Both the position numbers and the translations under genes were made by a program. Shown piece after piece: positions 37,665 through 49,620 of a stretch of DNA of 64,000 nt. Each line of letters begins with the position of its first letter. The stretch's first letter is position 1. The stretch covers positions 12,051,326 through 12,115,325 of the forward strand of contig JACAXG010000009.1 in the NCBI GenBank assembly GCA_018881555.1, read 5' to 3'. This DNA is from Amblyornis subalaris (taxonomy: Eukaryota > Chordata > Aves > Passeriformes > Ptilonorhynchidae). The notes under the pieces were generated by a model that made no database searches, was not told where the DNA came from, and was given only the letters and a program-made list of their open reading frames with translations.

Positions 37665-38893
37665 TCTCTCAATATACAAAGGGTCTCTGTATTGCTAACA
37701 TGGGCTACAAGATCCTGACCCAAGTCACAGGTTCCTTTCTTTGGCTGTTACCATTTTTTAGCCCGAGCTGAAATTCCAGTATAGGGTTTACTTTAAAACA
37801 GACATTGAACTCTTAACTTTAAAAAAACACAATATCCCTTCTCCCTCTCCCCTGAGAAGTTTACAAATTGCTAAAGAGTGTGAATAAAAGTAGTTTGGTT
37901 TGTAACAGAGAACCATTCTCACTTCTATAAGACAAATCAAACTTCTGCATGTGCATGTGATGAGACACCTGTGAATTGCATCAGGGACTGTTTTCACCAT
38001 TCTTCAACATGATGCTGAACACAGGGTGTGGGATGGCATCACAGAAGAGCTGGGACTTCATTCTGCTTATATTTAGCTGAAGATACAAGTATGCTCATAA
38101 TTGATTTTTCAGATATTTTAAAATCTTTTACTTTATTACTTAATTTGTAGGAACTTCACTGTGCAAAATCAAGTCTTACATACAGTGGCATGAGCATTAT
38201 TTTAGGTGTGAAACCAGAATATATTTTAAATATCCTCACAAGCAACTGAGACTCAAAACACGAAACTTATATTTAAACGTACGGGAAAGAAACGTGCAAG
38301 GGCAAATAAAACATGTCTCAGCAGACTTTTCAGAACCAACCTGCGTAAGTAAGAGACCTTAGAATAGCTATTTCTCCCACATCAATTTTTTGAAGGTTTA
38401 TAGAAGATGGTTTTCAACTTAGGATGTCTTAACTGGAAAATATTCCGAAGTGAATCACTTTTGGGTCCTTGGTGATTGTCAGTTCCATACTGCACATTTT
38501 CATGGAAAGAAGGTTTCTTTTAGTAGAGATCATTAATAATATTTTGATCAAAGTAAATTGAAAAAAAAAGAAAGTTCTTAGTATGAATTTTTTCTTGCTT
38601 GATTCCCGAACTTATCAGATTTAGAAGCCAAGAGAAAGATTTCTTCTGAACAAAAGTCCCTTCTCACATTTTGTCTCTAGACTAGCAGAAAGTCAAGAAA
38701 ATAAGGAGGTATCCAGCATGAATGAGCAGGAAACTCCTGATTAAGTGCAAAAGACAAGGTCATGGAAGGAAGAAATAGGAACCAGGAGTAATAGGGAGAC
38801 ATTGCATGAGCCTGCAGGGATGGAATTAAGAACATTCAACTGTTGCTGGAACTTGCAAGTGATGTGAAGGGCAGATAGATGTAAGTTGGCAGC

Positions 38894-38912
38894 AAAAAAA
38901 AAAAAAAAAAAA
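38894..38912. repeat. Homopolymer A19 tract
   Basis: Nineteen uninterrupted A residues. No retroposed gene copy is recognisable upstream, so I do not call it a processed pseudogene tail. Confidence 0.9.
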
Positions 38913-39979
38913 GAAAATTCTGGCCCCAAGGCTCAGTGGAGCAAGAAACGTAGTTACAAGGGGCATGGTAAAGACTCAGGTGCTAAATTCCAGTTTTTGG
39001 CCTCACTTTTTACTGGAAAGTTTAGCTGGAGGGACTTGTGGGCTTTGGTGAACAAGAAGTTGAACTTGATTCAGCAGCGAGCCCTCAAAGACCAGCCACA
39101 TACAGGCTGTACTAGCAATAGTGTAGCCAGCAAGACTAGAAAGGGAAGTTTTTGTTTCCCCATACTTAGTACCAATGAGACCAAAGCTGCAGTCCTGGAT
39201 CCAGTTTTGGAGTCTCGAGTATGATAAAGATACGGACAGGAAGAAGAGCATTGTGGAGAGAAGTAATACTATGCACCAAGACCAGCTCATGCATTTTACC
39301 TGTAGCTCCCCCAACTTTGCCTTCAATAACAAACGTTTCTTCAGATATTTTCACAACTGGAAGAACAGGGTGCTACCCAATAGGCTGTAGGAGTTACCAT
39401 GAAAAAGAGATTCTAAATAACTACCAAAAAACCTAAGAAAACTTCATCACTTGGATTGAAAACCTAGAATACCTATTGATTTCTACCATACCTTCATTAA
39501 TCACTTTTGTAAAATACTAATTTGCTGGTCACAACCAGCAACATAAAGAACAGATGGAATACACACAGAGCCAAGATCAGTGCAATAATTTAGCCACCAA
39601 TCAATAATTTAAAGCAAAAGTGTTGGGGTATGCTTTCAGAACCTGGAACACCAGTGTATTAGCTTTGAGGAAATATTACAACATCTACCCAATTTCCAGG
39701 CCCTCCTCACCTGAGCTTCCAAAATAGGATCATGACCTGTGAGGCAATTCTGTGGAAATGGACCCCATATGTAACCAAACCACAACACTTCCATATACAA
39801 AGTCTCTTCATTTGAAAATCACATGGATTGTATGCAGCTAACTGCACAACACCTCAGCCTTGAAAATAATACTGAATTATCATCCACACTTGATGAAAGC
39901 TGGAATTTATTTCCATCATTGGGAAATAAATTGGCAGCACATTTCCTTCCACCCTCTCCACCCCCTCCAGTCTCACTCA

Positions 39980-41235
39980 GTTCATTGCCCAAAGAAAATT
40001 TCCTGGAGATCAACATGCACCACTGATTCAGGGCATTGTTCAGGAAGACTGGGAATTTTGGCAGGAGGTCCACTTGGCTAAGCAAGGAGCTTCTTAATGA
40101 ACTAAAATGCAAAGCGCATAAGAAGTGGAAACAAGGGCAGATAACAAAGGAAAAGTATAAAAGTACTGCTCGGACATGTTGGGACAAAACCAGGAAGACT
40201 AAAGCCCAGTTGAATTTCAAACTGGAGAGGAACATAAAAGCTAACAAGACATGATTTTACAAGCATGTCAGAAGTGAAAAGAAAGAGAAAATGTCCATCC
40301 ATTTCTGAATGGAAGAAAACCTGGTAATGGACAGTATAGAAAAGGCTGAAGCGATCAATGACTCTTTGTCTCAGGTAAAACCTGCTCCCAAATGTCTGCA
40401 CACACTGATGCTATATGGGAAGCCAACAGTGTAGTAAAATTTGTAGGGCTGGTTGAGACTCCAGCAGGTGCTGAAAGGTATGGCTGATATGCTTGTGAGG
40501 CTTGCCATAATTTTTGAAAAATTGTGGTGTCTGGGGGGAAACCCTGATGACTGGGCTGATGTAGCCCCCAACTTTCAGAAAGACCAGAAGGAGGATCAGC
40601 CTCACTTCAGTCCTTAGAAAAATAACAGAGCACATCCATTTCTGAACACATGAAGGACAGGTAGTAAACAGGAGCAGTCAACAGATTTAATAAAGCAAAT
40701 AATAGTTATGGAGATGGACTGTGTAATTTAGTACTGGACCACATTAAAATATTACAGCTAGCAGGCTGAGGGTGGGCTGGTGATTATTTCCCTCTTTTTG
40801 ACACTTGTGAGGCCACATCTGGAACACCAGTTTGACCACGCCGATGTCCACAGTATAAAGAAAAAACTGACATATTAAGGTGAGTCTTGGGAAGAGTTAC
40901 CAGGGTGAGAGGGAGGAGCACGACTTGTTCAGCCCAGAGAAGAGAAGGTTACAGGGAAGTCTGATTGTTGATTTCTACCACCTAGTGGGTAAGTATAGAG
41001 GAGGCAGAGACAGAGAGTTCTTGAAAGTGTCTGGCAATAGTACCTGCTATAGAAATGGCAATTTTGGTCACTGGAGTAATCAGAAATATTCAAAGCTCAG
41101 TTGGGCAGGTCCCTGACCAATCTGATCTCACTTTTGAAGTCAGCTCTGCCTTAAGCCGAATCCTAGACTCTATGATCTTGAGTTCACTTCCAATCAAAAC
41201 TCTCCAATATTTTTATGATTCTGTGTTTAGAAAAC
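39980..41235 (+). mobile_element. CR1 LINE fragment with partial reverse transcriptase
   Basis: Plus-strand translation in shifting frames follows CR1 ORF2: LPKENFLEI (about 39985), FGRRSTWLSKELLNELK with HKKWKQGQITKEKYK and WDKTRKTKAQLNFKLERN (40050-40240), then the reverse transcriptase start ADMLVRLAIIFEKLW and DDWADVAPNFQKDQKEDQ (40480-40610). The catalytic part is missing. At about 40800 it resumes in the 3' end (CTTGTGAGGCCACATCTGGA, then TTGTTCAGCCCAGAGAAGAG) and finishes in a degraded tail TTTTATGATTCTGTG near 41225. Stops and frameshifts show an old, inactive copy. The 142-codon frame on the opposite strand at 39819-40247 is mainly antisense to it. Confidence 0.87.
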
Positions 41236-41299
41236 CTGATTCCTTTCTGTGGTGAAAGAACTGGTGGCATGGATACTGAGTGGTGCATGTGGGCTTGTA

Positions 41300-41965
41300 T
41301 CCTTCCTGTCTGGAAACTGAAGAAGAATAGGCTGGACTAATGGAGTCCTAAATGAACTGAAAATTGTCTGGGCCACCAGGCTGAAAAGATAGTAATCAAT
41401 GTCTCAAGGTGAAGACAGCAGCCAGGAGAAGAGTGCTCAAATGTTTGATAATAAGGCTGATATTGTCCAATATCTTTACCACAAAATGGATGATGATGCA
41501 GAATGCACCTCCTAAAAGCTGTGGAAGGTTTGGTGGAGTGCACCATGACAGTCCTGAGCCTGAGGCATATGGCCATTAAAAAAAGATTGAAGGAACTGAG
41601 TTTAGTCTGCTAAAGAGGACCGATAGAGGGAGAATCTAAGAGTAGCCTACAACAGCTTGAAGGGGAATTGCAAAGCCAACACAGCCACAATCTTCTAGCA
41701 GACAGCAGATGGTATAAAAACATGCAATGGCTGCAAATCACAGATTTAAAGATTCAGAGTGGACATCAGGAATGACTTATTCATTAGGAGCACAGGACAG
41801 CAGTAGAACAGGCTTCCCAGAGAGATGTTGAATCTCTGTCTGTGCAAGTTTTCAATACTCGCTTGGCTAGACAGAGCCACAAAGTCTGATTTGGTGTTTG
41901 CCATACACCTGCTTAAGCAGGACTCTGGACTAACTGAGCACTCTTCCAATCAAAATTCCGATGGC
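41300..41965 (+). mobile_element. Second old CR1 LINE fragment, head to tail
   Basis: From about 41336 the plus strand resembles the CR1 reverse transcriptase core and the region after it: CCACCAGGCTGAAAAGATAG, an interrupted segment, TGTCCAATATCTTTACC, and GATGCAGAATGCACC. The sequence then jumps to the 3' part with GTGGACATCAGGAATGACTT, ACAGGCTTCCCAGAGAGATG and GCAAGTTTTCAATACTCGC, ending around GACTAACTGAGCA near 41940-41965. The terminal tail is degraded. It follows the previous CR1 fragment by under 100 bp in the same orientation but has its own reverse transcriptase and 3' UTR parts, so it is a separate insertion. Confidence 0.8.
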
Positions 41966-44900
41966 TCTGTGAGCCATACTGCATCTGAGCAACATGTGAG
42001 ACCTGCCAACATATCTCCATGTCCACGATGTTAGATGAACCACTACAGAAGCATCAAACCCTCTGATTCCTGCACAAACACAACCCAGAACATGCTATGT
42101 ACTGTCCAGTGAGGCAGATACCTGGCTGTTTCCATGGCAGTAAAAGTGCAATAACCACACACTGGAAAAACTCACAGAGTTCAACAGTAAATGACAGAAG
42201 CTTAGAGTTAGCAGCAGGTTTGTGGTTTTTTTTCTTTCTTTTGCAAAATAGCAGTTTCATCTGTGGCTGCTCAGGCCTAACCATCCAGGGGGATATGCAG
42301 AGCACCTTCAGGAGAGGAGTGTGGGAAGTAAAATACACACCCCAGCTGGACACTAAAAATTACAGACTAAACAGAGAGATTGGCTTTATAGCACATTGTA
42401 ATTCCCTCCCCAAACCCCTCTATCTATCACAGGCAATGAATTACCTGTCTTTTTCTCTTTTTGCCCAATAGGAGCTAATGACCTTATCAGCTTTTTCATT
42501 GCTCACACCACCCATATGCTCCGCGGGTACCCACCACTTTCTTGCCCAGATAGTCTAACTATTTAANTAATCAAGTTAACCTCAGACCAACTGTTCAGTT
42601 GCCTTTAACACTGAACATGCTGCTTTTATTTCAGCTTTGAAAAATGGCTCTCATAGCTGAAAGGCTGTCTGCTTTTTCTGACAATCTGCTGGGTCTAAGA
42701 GATATTATCTTCCCCTACAAACCTTCCACCATTTATATCCATAGATCATCATGATATAACAACAATGCTACTTTTCTGAATTACCTAATTTCAAAGAACC
42801 ATGTTTTCAGAGAAAAATGCGTAATCCTCTCTTCAACTACCACCTGTTTCCCTACGTGGAGGCACATGCCCAGACTCTGCCTGTAAAGTGCATTTTCTAA
42901 CAGAGCCAGGCGATATAAAAAAAAGTTTAATTTACTCCAGTTTGGAATGCTGCAGGTCTTAATCCTGATATAGGTCAAAACTTACTTCTTACAATCTTCT
43001 GAAGGCTGATGTAAGTCAGCCATTGAAAGTTACTTGTTTGTCTTTATGAACTGCATCAATCTCAGACTCCTCAGTCCAAACACAAGACTATGTGGTAGCA
43101 GATTTCTGTGCTCTTGCAAATTGCAGAGCTGAGCAATTCATACTAGTCAGATGGTCTGTCAAGCCTGTATTCTTTAGGGCTAGGGATCATGATTGACAAG
43201 GAATCTTTTAAAACATTAATTTTTAATTTTTTACTGATTTTAAATCAGCCCGTTAGCTAGTTGCTGGAAATACAAGGGAACTTCTGAGGCCCAAAAGGAA
43301 TCACAGTCCTCTCCTGACAGACTGTATTTTATGTCGTAGACATGTCATTTCAATGCAAGACTAATTTAAGATGAAAATTTAAATATTGTGTTAAAAGAAG
43401 GATTGAAGCAAAGAATAGTTAAAATACACTAAATTCTGTAACTTTTGTTGTTGTTTATAAACCAATTATACTCTTGCTGGAAGCCAGCACCATCATTGGA
43501 ACTGCTCTGGATTTTCACTTTCAACAGTTTCACTATAGGTCAGAGTTCACTATAAGCTGCTCTACTGTATAATGAAACAAGCCAGAGGGGTTGGCTTAGT
43601 AGTCTCAGTATCAACTTTGAAATATCCAGACACCCTGGAAACAAAGGTTTAAATTCCAGCAGGGTTGACTCAACCCTTCTACTCTTTGAGACAGATAAAT
43701 GGTGTGCAGTGCACTAGACTATCTATGGACCTCTCTGGTAAGGTGAGACCTGAAAAATTGACATGCGATCTACTCTGCACACATGAAACGGCTTACTGCC
43801 TTTTTCTCAAGGACAAGTTTGTTTCAAATTCATGTCCAAAATTTTTCAGCTCCAAGAGCTGTGCAGTTTAACCCGTATCGCTTGTCTGAGTGACTGTTAC
43901 TCCCTGTGTTAGAGACAGAAATGCTTCAGTGAGACTGATTGCACTTCAGCCTGATCCAGAGCCCATCAAAATTAAGGTTGATCNTGTAACATTTATATTG
44001 ATTTTTTTTTTTTGGTGCGACACCTTCCATAAAATTCTAGGTGACCCCCCCCGAAATATTATTAAAGACAATCCCTGTGGTACAGTATATCAGAAGTACA
44101 AATGCATGTGTAATACCATAAATTCATGACCTCTTTGATATGCAACTGTGCACACACCTAATATGAAAATGAAATCAAACAAATGTGATTCAGTCCTAGA
44201 TACCTCAGCCCACTTGTCCCAGTTGTGTAGCATATTAGCATTCATCTCACAGCGATTTGCCTACAGAAATTTTTCAAGATGAAAGTTTGATGCGTAAGAA
44301 GAATCTCAGGACAGAGCGGTTCCCTTAGCAACCTTGCAGCCAGCTCCAGCAGCCCTGACCCAGCTACAAAGCCCTTCACAAGCAGAGGAGACATACTTAA
44401 TGACAGCTGGCTGAAATTTGGGAGTACTGATAAACTGCCTTCTTATCTGGAAAACACCTTTGAGGAATATTATCTTTATTGACTTGCTTAAAAAAAAAGC
44501 CCACAAACTGCTGCTACAAATTAGTACACAATAATAAGCAGCAATACCAATTTATTAGTGTGCCCTCCCTCTCCACCAGTAAAGCACCTGGGGCACTGAA
44601 TAACAGAGTAAAAATAANCACAGCATAATTAATTAACACTGATTACACTTCCTCCCCTCTAGACCATCTCAAACATAGCTGTTTAGTCCTGTCTGTCTCA
44701 CCCATGGCTCTCCCCGTGCCACCTACACCAGGAAGCCCCTTGCCACATCCCTAGCTCTCCATTTCCTCTGCACGCTCTGGCCTTGCCTCGCCTCATGTCT
44801 CAGAGTCANTGTACAACTTTGTCCTTTTCCTATTTTTGTCCCTGCCTTCCATCCTCTGCTGCCATTTTATGAAAAAAAGGCCAGTTTTGTCTTTTGTTGG

Positions 44901-47900
44901 ACAGGGTAATAAATTATGGATGTGACTGAATTGGGATAGCAAGGAAATATTTAGAGAATAACATGGGCCAATGTTGCTATGATTTCCTTTCTATCTGCAA
45001 TGATGAAAACAAGTGTTATCGAAATTTTTGGCTTTTAATTACATATTCACATGGTATCTCTGGGCCAGGTCTGAGCCTCCTGGTTGACTACTGTGTTGTC
45101 CAAATTTAGAAAAATCGAACATCTCCTCTACAGAGAGGTTGGTGGCATTGGCCTCTCTGCTCAGTGACAAGGTGCTACCTTCTAGCAAACTTTCAACCTG
45201 AGTTTTGTAAATCTTCCCGACTTCACACTAGGGAAGGTGATTGCAACAGGTACGGATTGCAACAGAAAAATTTTGATGTGTTTGTGAATGTGCATGTGGA
45301 ATGCAAGGGCAGTCCAAGACATCTTTGTCTGACACAGAACAAGGAAAGCCATTTTCCATAGGTCAAGGTAATCCCTTTCCATCGTCAAGATAATATTAAA
45401 AATTTAAGAATATTAAATTGTTATGTGTCAGGAAAAAAAAGCCTTTAGCATCCTAAATTTCTCCAATGTGCTTCTCTTCATGCTTAGCCCCTGTCATCAC
45501 ATGCCAATCTCTGCAAGGATTAACAAAAATCCCCGCTGAAGACTACTGTGCCAATGCACAAACCTGTGAGGACTTGGTAATGCCTTCCAGCCTCTTAGAA
45601 ATAAAAACAGGAAAGAAAAACTGGAAGTTTTGATATATAATAGTTATTACATGCTGTAAACTGTTACATGTTGCAACAAATTTGAATGCAGCTTGTGGTT
45701 ATCTCCAATCCATTATTCATATTACCATTAAGAGAGAATGATAATGAAAAAAATCTTAGCAAGATTTACAAAATTCTGATGGGGATGGACCTCCTGGACT
45801 CCAAGATAAAAGTTACATGTGTAAACAGAAAATCTGCATGTCAAAGGGAGATAGTGCCTTTCACAGCTTGTGTTAGGCAGGAAACTGTAGAAGTTGTGGC
45901 TGAAAAATGAGCACTGTGTACCCGTGCAAGACTGTGGCTGGAGATGTGACAGTGTGTGTGACAGCAGCTTCAGCTTTCCTTCACGCTGGGGTGAGCATGA
46001 ACCTTCTTTCCACAAATTTAAAGGCATTGTTTGTGGAAAAGATGAGTATTTTTATGACAAATACGCTCAGCCTAGACCACCAGTCATTCTAAACCTCAAT
46101 TCCGTATCTGCAGATGTTCAGAAACAGATGTAAGTAGGTTTAGATTAAATGCTGATAAATAGATCAAATATGCTTCCACATCTCATGTTATTTAAAGTGA
46201 TTTTCCTAGTTCATTTGACCATCCTCAGAGCTAAAAGATATCCCTTATTATGTGTAGATACACATACAGAGTTTATAATTTCACCTTGAGATCAGCTGGG
46301 CAAAGTTCAGGCACATGGAGAGCAGGTACCTGTCTTGGATGACTTCCTGTCAGTGCCTGTAAAATTGCTCTGGCTGATGCAGCTTTGGCACTATGGTCTG
46401 GTTTTGCCTGTCCTTTCTCCTGGAAGGGATGGGGATCGGCTGTCTGAGCCACCTGAGCTACTCTCAGAGCAGACATCTCTCTCTACATAGCTGGGTGTGC
46501 CACTGCTCTGTGGTTGGGGTCAGGGTGTGGTGCTGGGGGAGATTTCACCAGGATGGAGAAACAGACTGGTCGTGAGGCAANTCTCCCTGTCTTTACCTTC
46601 CCCCTGCCATTTGTGTGAGGGCACAGATTCATGGGGAGAAGGGAGGAGGAGACAGCAAACCTATACTCTCACCTAGCACCACCAAAAGTCTTCTGTAGTC
46701 TCTCCAAACCACTGAANCTTTCCGGGCCTTTGCACCATTCAGTCCCCTTCCTTCTCTCCCTTCTCCCCAGGTATTGCCATTCCTGGTCCCTGATACCTTT
46801 CTGTCCCAGCCAACACGTGCATTTGCACAGAATCTCTACCCTATTCCCCCTCTGATGTCTTAGCTCTGCCTGTGCTCTGCCAGCTNGAGCTTTTGCTGAG
46901 AAGCCGCAGGGAAGCAAGCTGGAGCTGTCAGCCATGCCCCAGCCCCACAGCACCACGATGCCAGCCCTGCAAAGCTGACAAAAGCTCTGGCCATGAAAGC
47001 TGCTGCAACAAAGAATTTACAGTCTTGGCAGACAGGTTGAGCAGAGGTTTGTGAGGAGGGAAAAGGAAAGCAGAGAGAAGGAATATGACAGCCCAACACA
47101 GAGGACATTGGTAACACCTTCAGAGCTAGATGTGCTAAGATGGACCTGCATCTCAAAAAGAACTGGGTACGGCTAGGGGATCATGACTCACAGAAAGCAG
47201 GGTTGCAAGATTTTATGATCGACCATGTGATCCTCAAAAATGTTGAATTAAACTCTCTAAACACCTAGCTCAAATAAAAAATAATTTAGGATGTTACAGT
47301 CTGAATGAAATATCAAGACATATTAAATAGTCACAGTGGTCTCCTCTGAGTTTATAAGCCATGAGTACCGAAAATTTTAGACAGGGATATGTCACCTCTG
47401 AAGTAGACCAAAATAATTATGGCATAGATGGTGAAATATATATGGAATAGGAGAAGAGGCATCCTTCCTACTACAGTGCTCTAAATTCAGAATGATTGAA
47501 GAATTACAGAAAAATATTTGCAATTTTTCATGGAATGGAAATTGAAAGAAAAAAAAATGTNTCTCTCTCAGATATCCCAGTTTTGTGTTGTTTTGCTGAT
47601 TAGAAACAGCCCAATTTGTTTTATGATACCATTTGTTACTGTACCACAAGGTTCCAATAAACATTTTAATAAACATCATAACCCAAGAACTCATCATCTC
47701 TGGTTATGTCTCCATAAAAATTTATGACAGCATCATTCTGCCAGGGTTTCTGACTGAAGAACTTAACTTAGATGGTTATTTATGAATTTTGGCTGGGGGG
47801 CACATATTTGTAGAACAGTTGGATGCAGCTGGCTAATCACATTCTCCCCACACGTCCATAGTGGAAGCCATCTAGACTTTTTTTTGGACATTTTGTGCCT

Positions 47901-49359
47901 TCTGCCTCCCACAGTGGCCTGGTGCAAAAACGGGTGAGCAGCGGAGTGGTTGCAAGCCTGAGCTTGAGCTGCAGCTCAAACCTGTGGATGGGATACTGAT
48001 TCTACCTCGACATTGCCCTATTGGCTACAAATGCTGGTGANTGACTCGTTCTAGAAACCAGAAGGTGAACTCCAGTCTAGGCCTCCTGCCTATTGCTTGA
48101 GATGTATGTAGAACCTGCCTGACCTTATGGTTTAAACACTGATGAGAAAATGCTTGAATTGACTTTACCCCACAACCCAATTCTGTTCTTTTCTCCCATT
48201 TCATAGCTTCAGCTAATAGTTTTTCACCAAGTTATGCTGAAACAGTGAGATTGTTTTCATATATATCTTAACAATACTTAATGCCATCAAAAACTTCAAA
48301 ATAATCTCTGGTATAAAGGCTTTTACAGACTGCAGGAGTGAAGGAATNGTTCTGCCANAAGTGGAGAGTGGGCTTGCTCATGGCTCTGGGCTGAGTGAAA
48401 ACCAACAGCACCAATGGAGCAACTCATAAGGAGAGGCAAAAAAACAATAAGCAAGAAAGAAAAGGTCCTTCTGTCAGCCACAGTGAGGAGATCAGACACA
48501 GTGAGAGCCCGAACCCGGAGCTCTGGGCAGTCCTCAGCTTCCATTTGCAGCTGCGTGATGGGCGAGACTGGGAGCGTGCCCGAACACTCAGCCGCATGCA
48601 GCATCATCCCTGGGAACTGCTGCTCTAAGTCTCCTCTTTTTAACTTCCATTTTTCTTCAATTTTAGTTGCGGCATGAAAACGTAAAATTGGAGGAGAGGA
48701 TTTGATGCACAGAGATAGTGCAGTTTAATAGTGGCAACAATCTGCCAGATTCCCAATATTAATTGGCCATGTTTGTCTCCTCAGTTGAAAAGAGACTTTA
48801 TCAGGAATGTGATTTATGTAAAAGATTGCTGGTTTTATACCTCTTTATACAAAGCGGGCAATCTTGGCATAAATCAGCATTAAAGCATTTAAACAATAAG
48901 TTGTTAACTCATAAAACAGTAAGTCAGCTTTCAGCACAAGCCAAAATCNGTCACTGTCAGGTTCTGATCACTTGGTAGGAGTCTCCAGGCAATTACTCTC
49001 ACATCTGTGCCTTAAAAATAGATTTATCTCAATGCATGAGAGATTTAGCTCAGATTCTCATCGGAAAGAGGTCCATTTCCAGACCATTTTTATAGCAAAG
49101 TCATAGTCACACACAGGTGTGGGTTTTTTATTTGTTTATTGGCTTGACTTTTTTGGTTTAGTTTTTTTTTTTAAAGGAAATGTCACTGTTTTATTTTTCA
49201 TGAGTATTGCACCGCAGAGACCAAAAGTGTATGGGTTTCACCACTGTGCCTTCATTTGTAAGTTGTTCTGTGGCTCAGTATATGACTGTTCTTTACTACA
49301 TTGGCTTATGCAGCTTTTTCCTTTTCAATTTTCTTAGCATTACTTCCTACTGTACAGCT

Positions 49360-49620
49360 TAAGACCAAAAATAAAGAATAAAATGACAATAAAGGCTCCC
49401 AGGGAAAAACAAAAGAGAGGAAACATGAAAAGGACTTGAGAAGAAAAGGGTATAAAAGCAAAAAGTACAAAGGAACCTAGAGTTGAAAAGATTATAGAAT
49501 TAAGGGGAAAACGTGCTAATGTAATCTTAAAAAAAAAAAAAAAGGAAATAATTTGAATGAAAAGCCATCAAAAGGAAGATAAAAAGGAGGAACGTTAAAA
49601 AAAAAAAGGAGATATTTTTA
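49360..49620 (+). repeat. Purine-rich, strand-asymmetric block with poly-A runs
   Basis: Over about 260 bp the plus strand is dominated by A and G, mostly as AAAAG and GGAAA words, and includes A15 at 49529-49543 and A11 at 49597-49607. It is not a clean tandem repeat. Such tracts can adopt unusual helical structure and exclude nucleosomes. No mobile element is recognised. Confidence 0.7.

Larger units (their letters stand above)
36341..39979. other. Unique noncoding DNA, no gene recognised
   Basis: No exon or transposon recognised. It holds a pair of 38-bp imperfect direct repeats at 37283-37320 and 37627-37664 and an A19 run at 38894-38912. The frame at 38886-39224 begins in the poly-A run and encodes a lysine run, so its length is trivial. 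Confidence 0.6.

Noticed and set aside
38886..39224. Possible processed pseudogene next to an A19 run
   Set aside because: The frame begins inside the poly-A run and no known gene sequence is recognisable on either side.
39819..40247. 142-codon open frame on the minus strand, the longest in the window
   Set aside because: Its second half is antisense to CR1 ORF2 on the plus strand, and the product is hydrophobic low-information sequence with no domain.
45894..46133. Frame ending at a GTAAGT word that could be a splice donor
   Set aside because: No pyrimidine-rich acceptor precedes it in a matching phase, and the product is not recognised.
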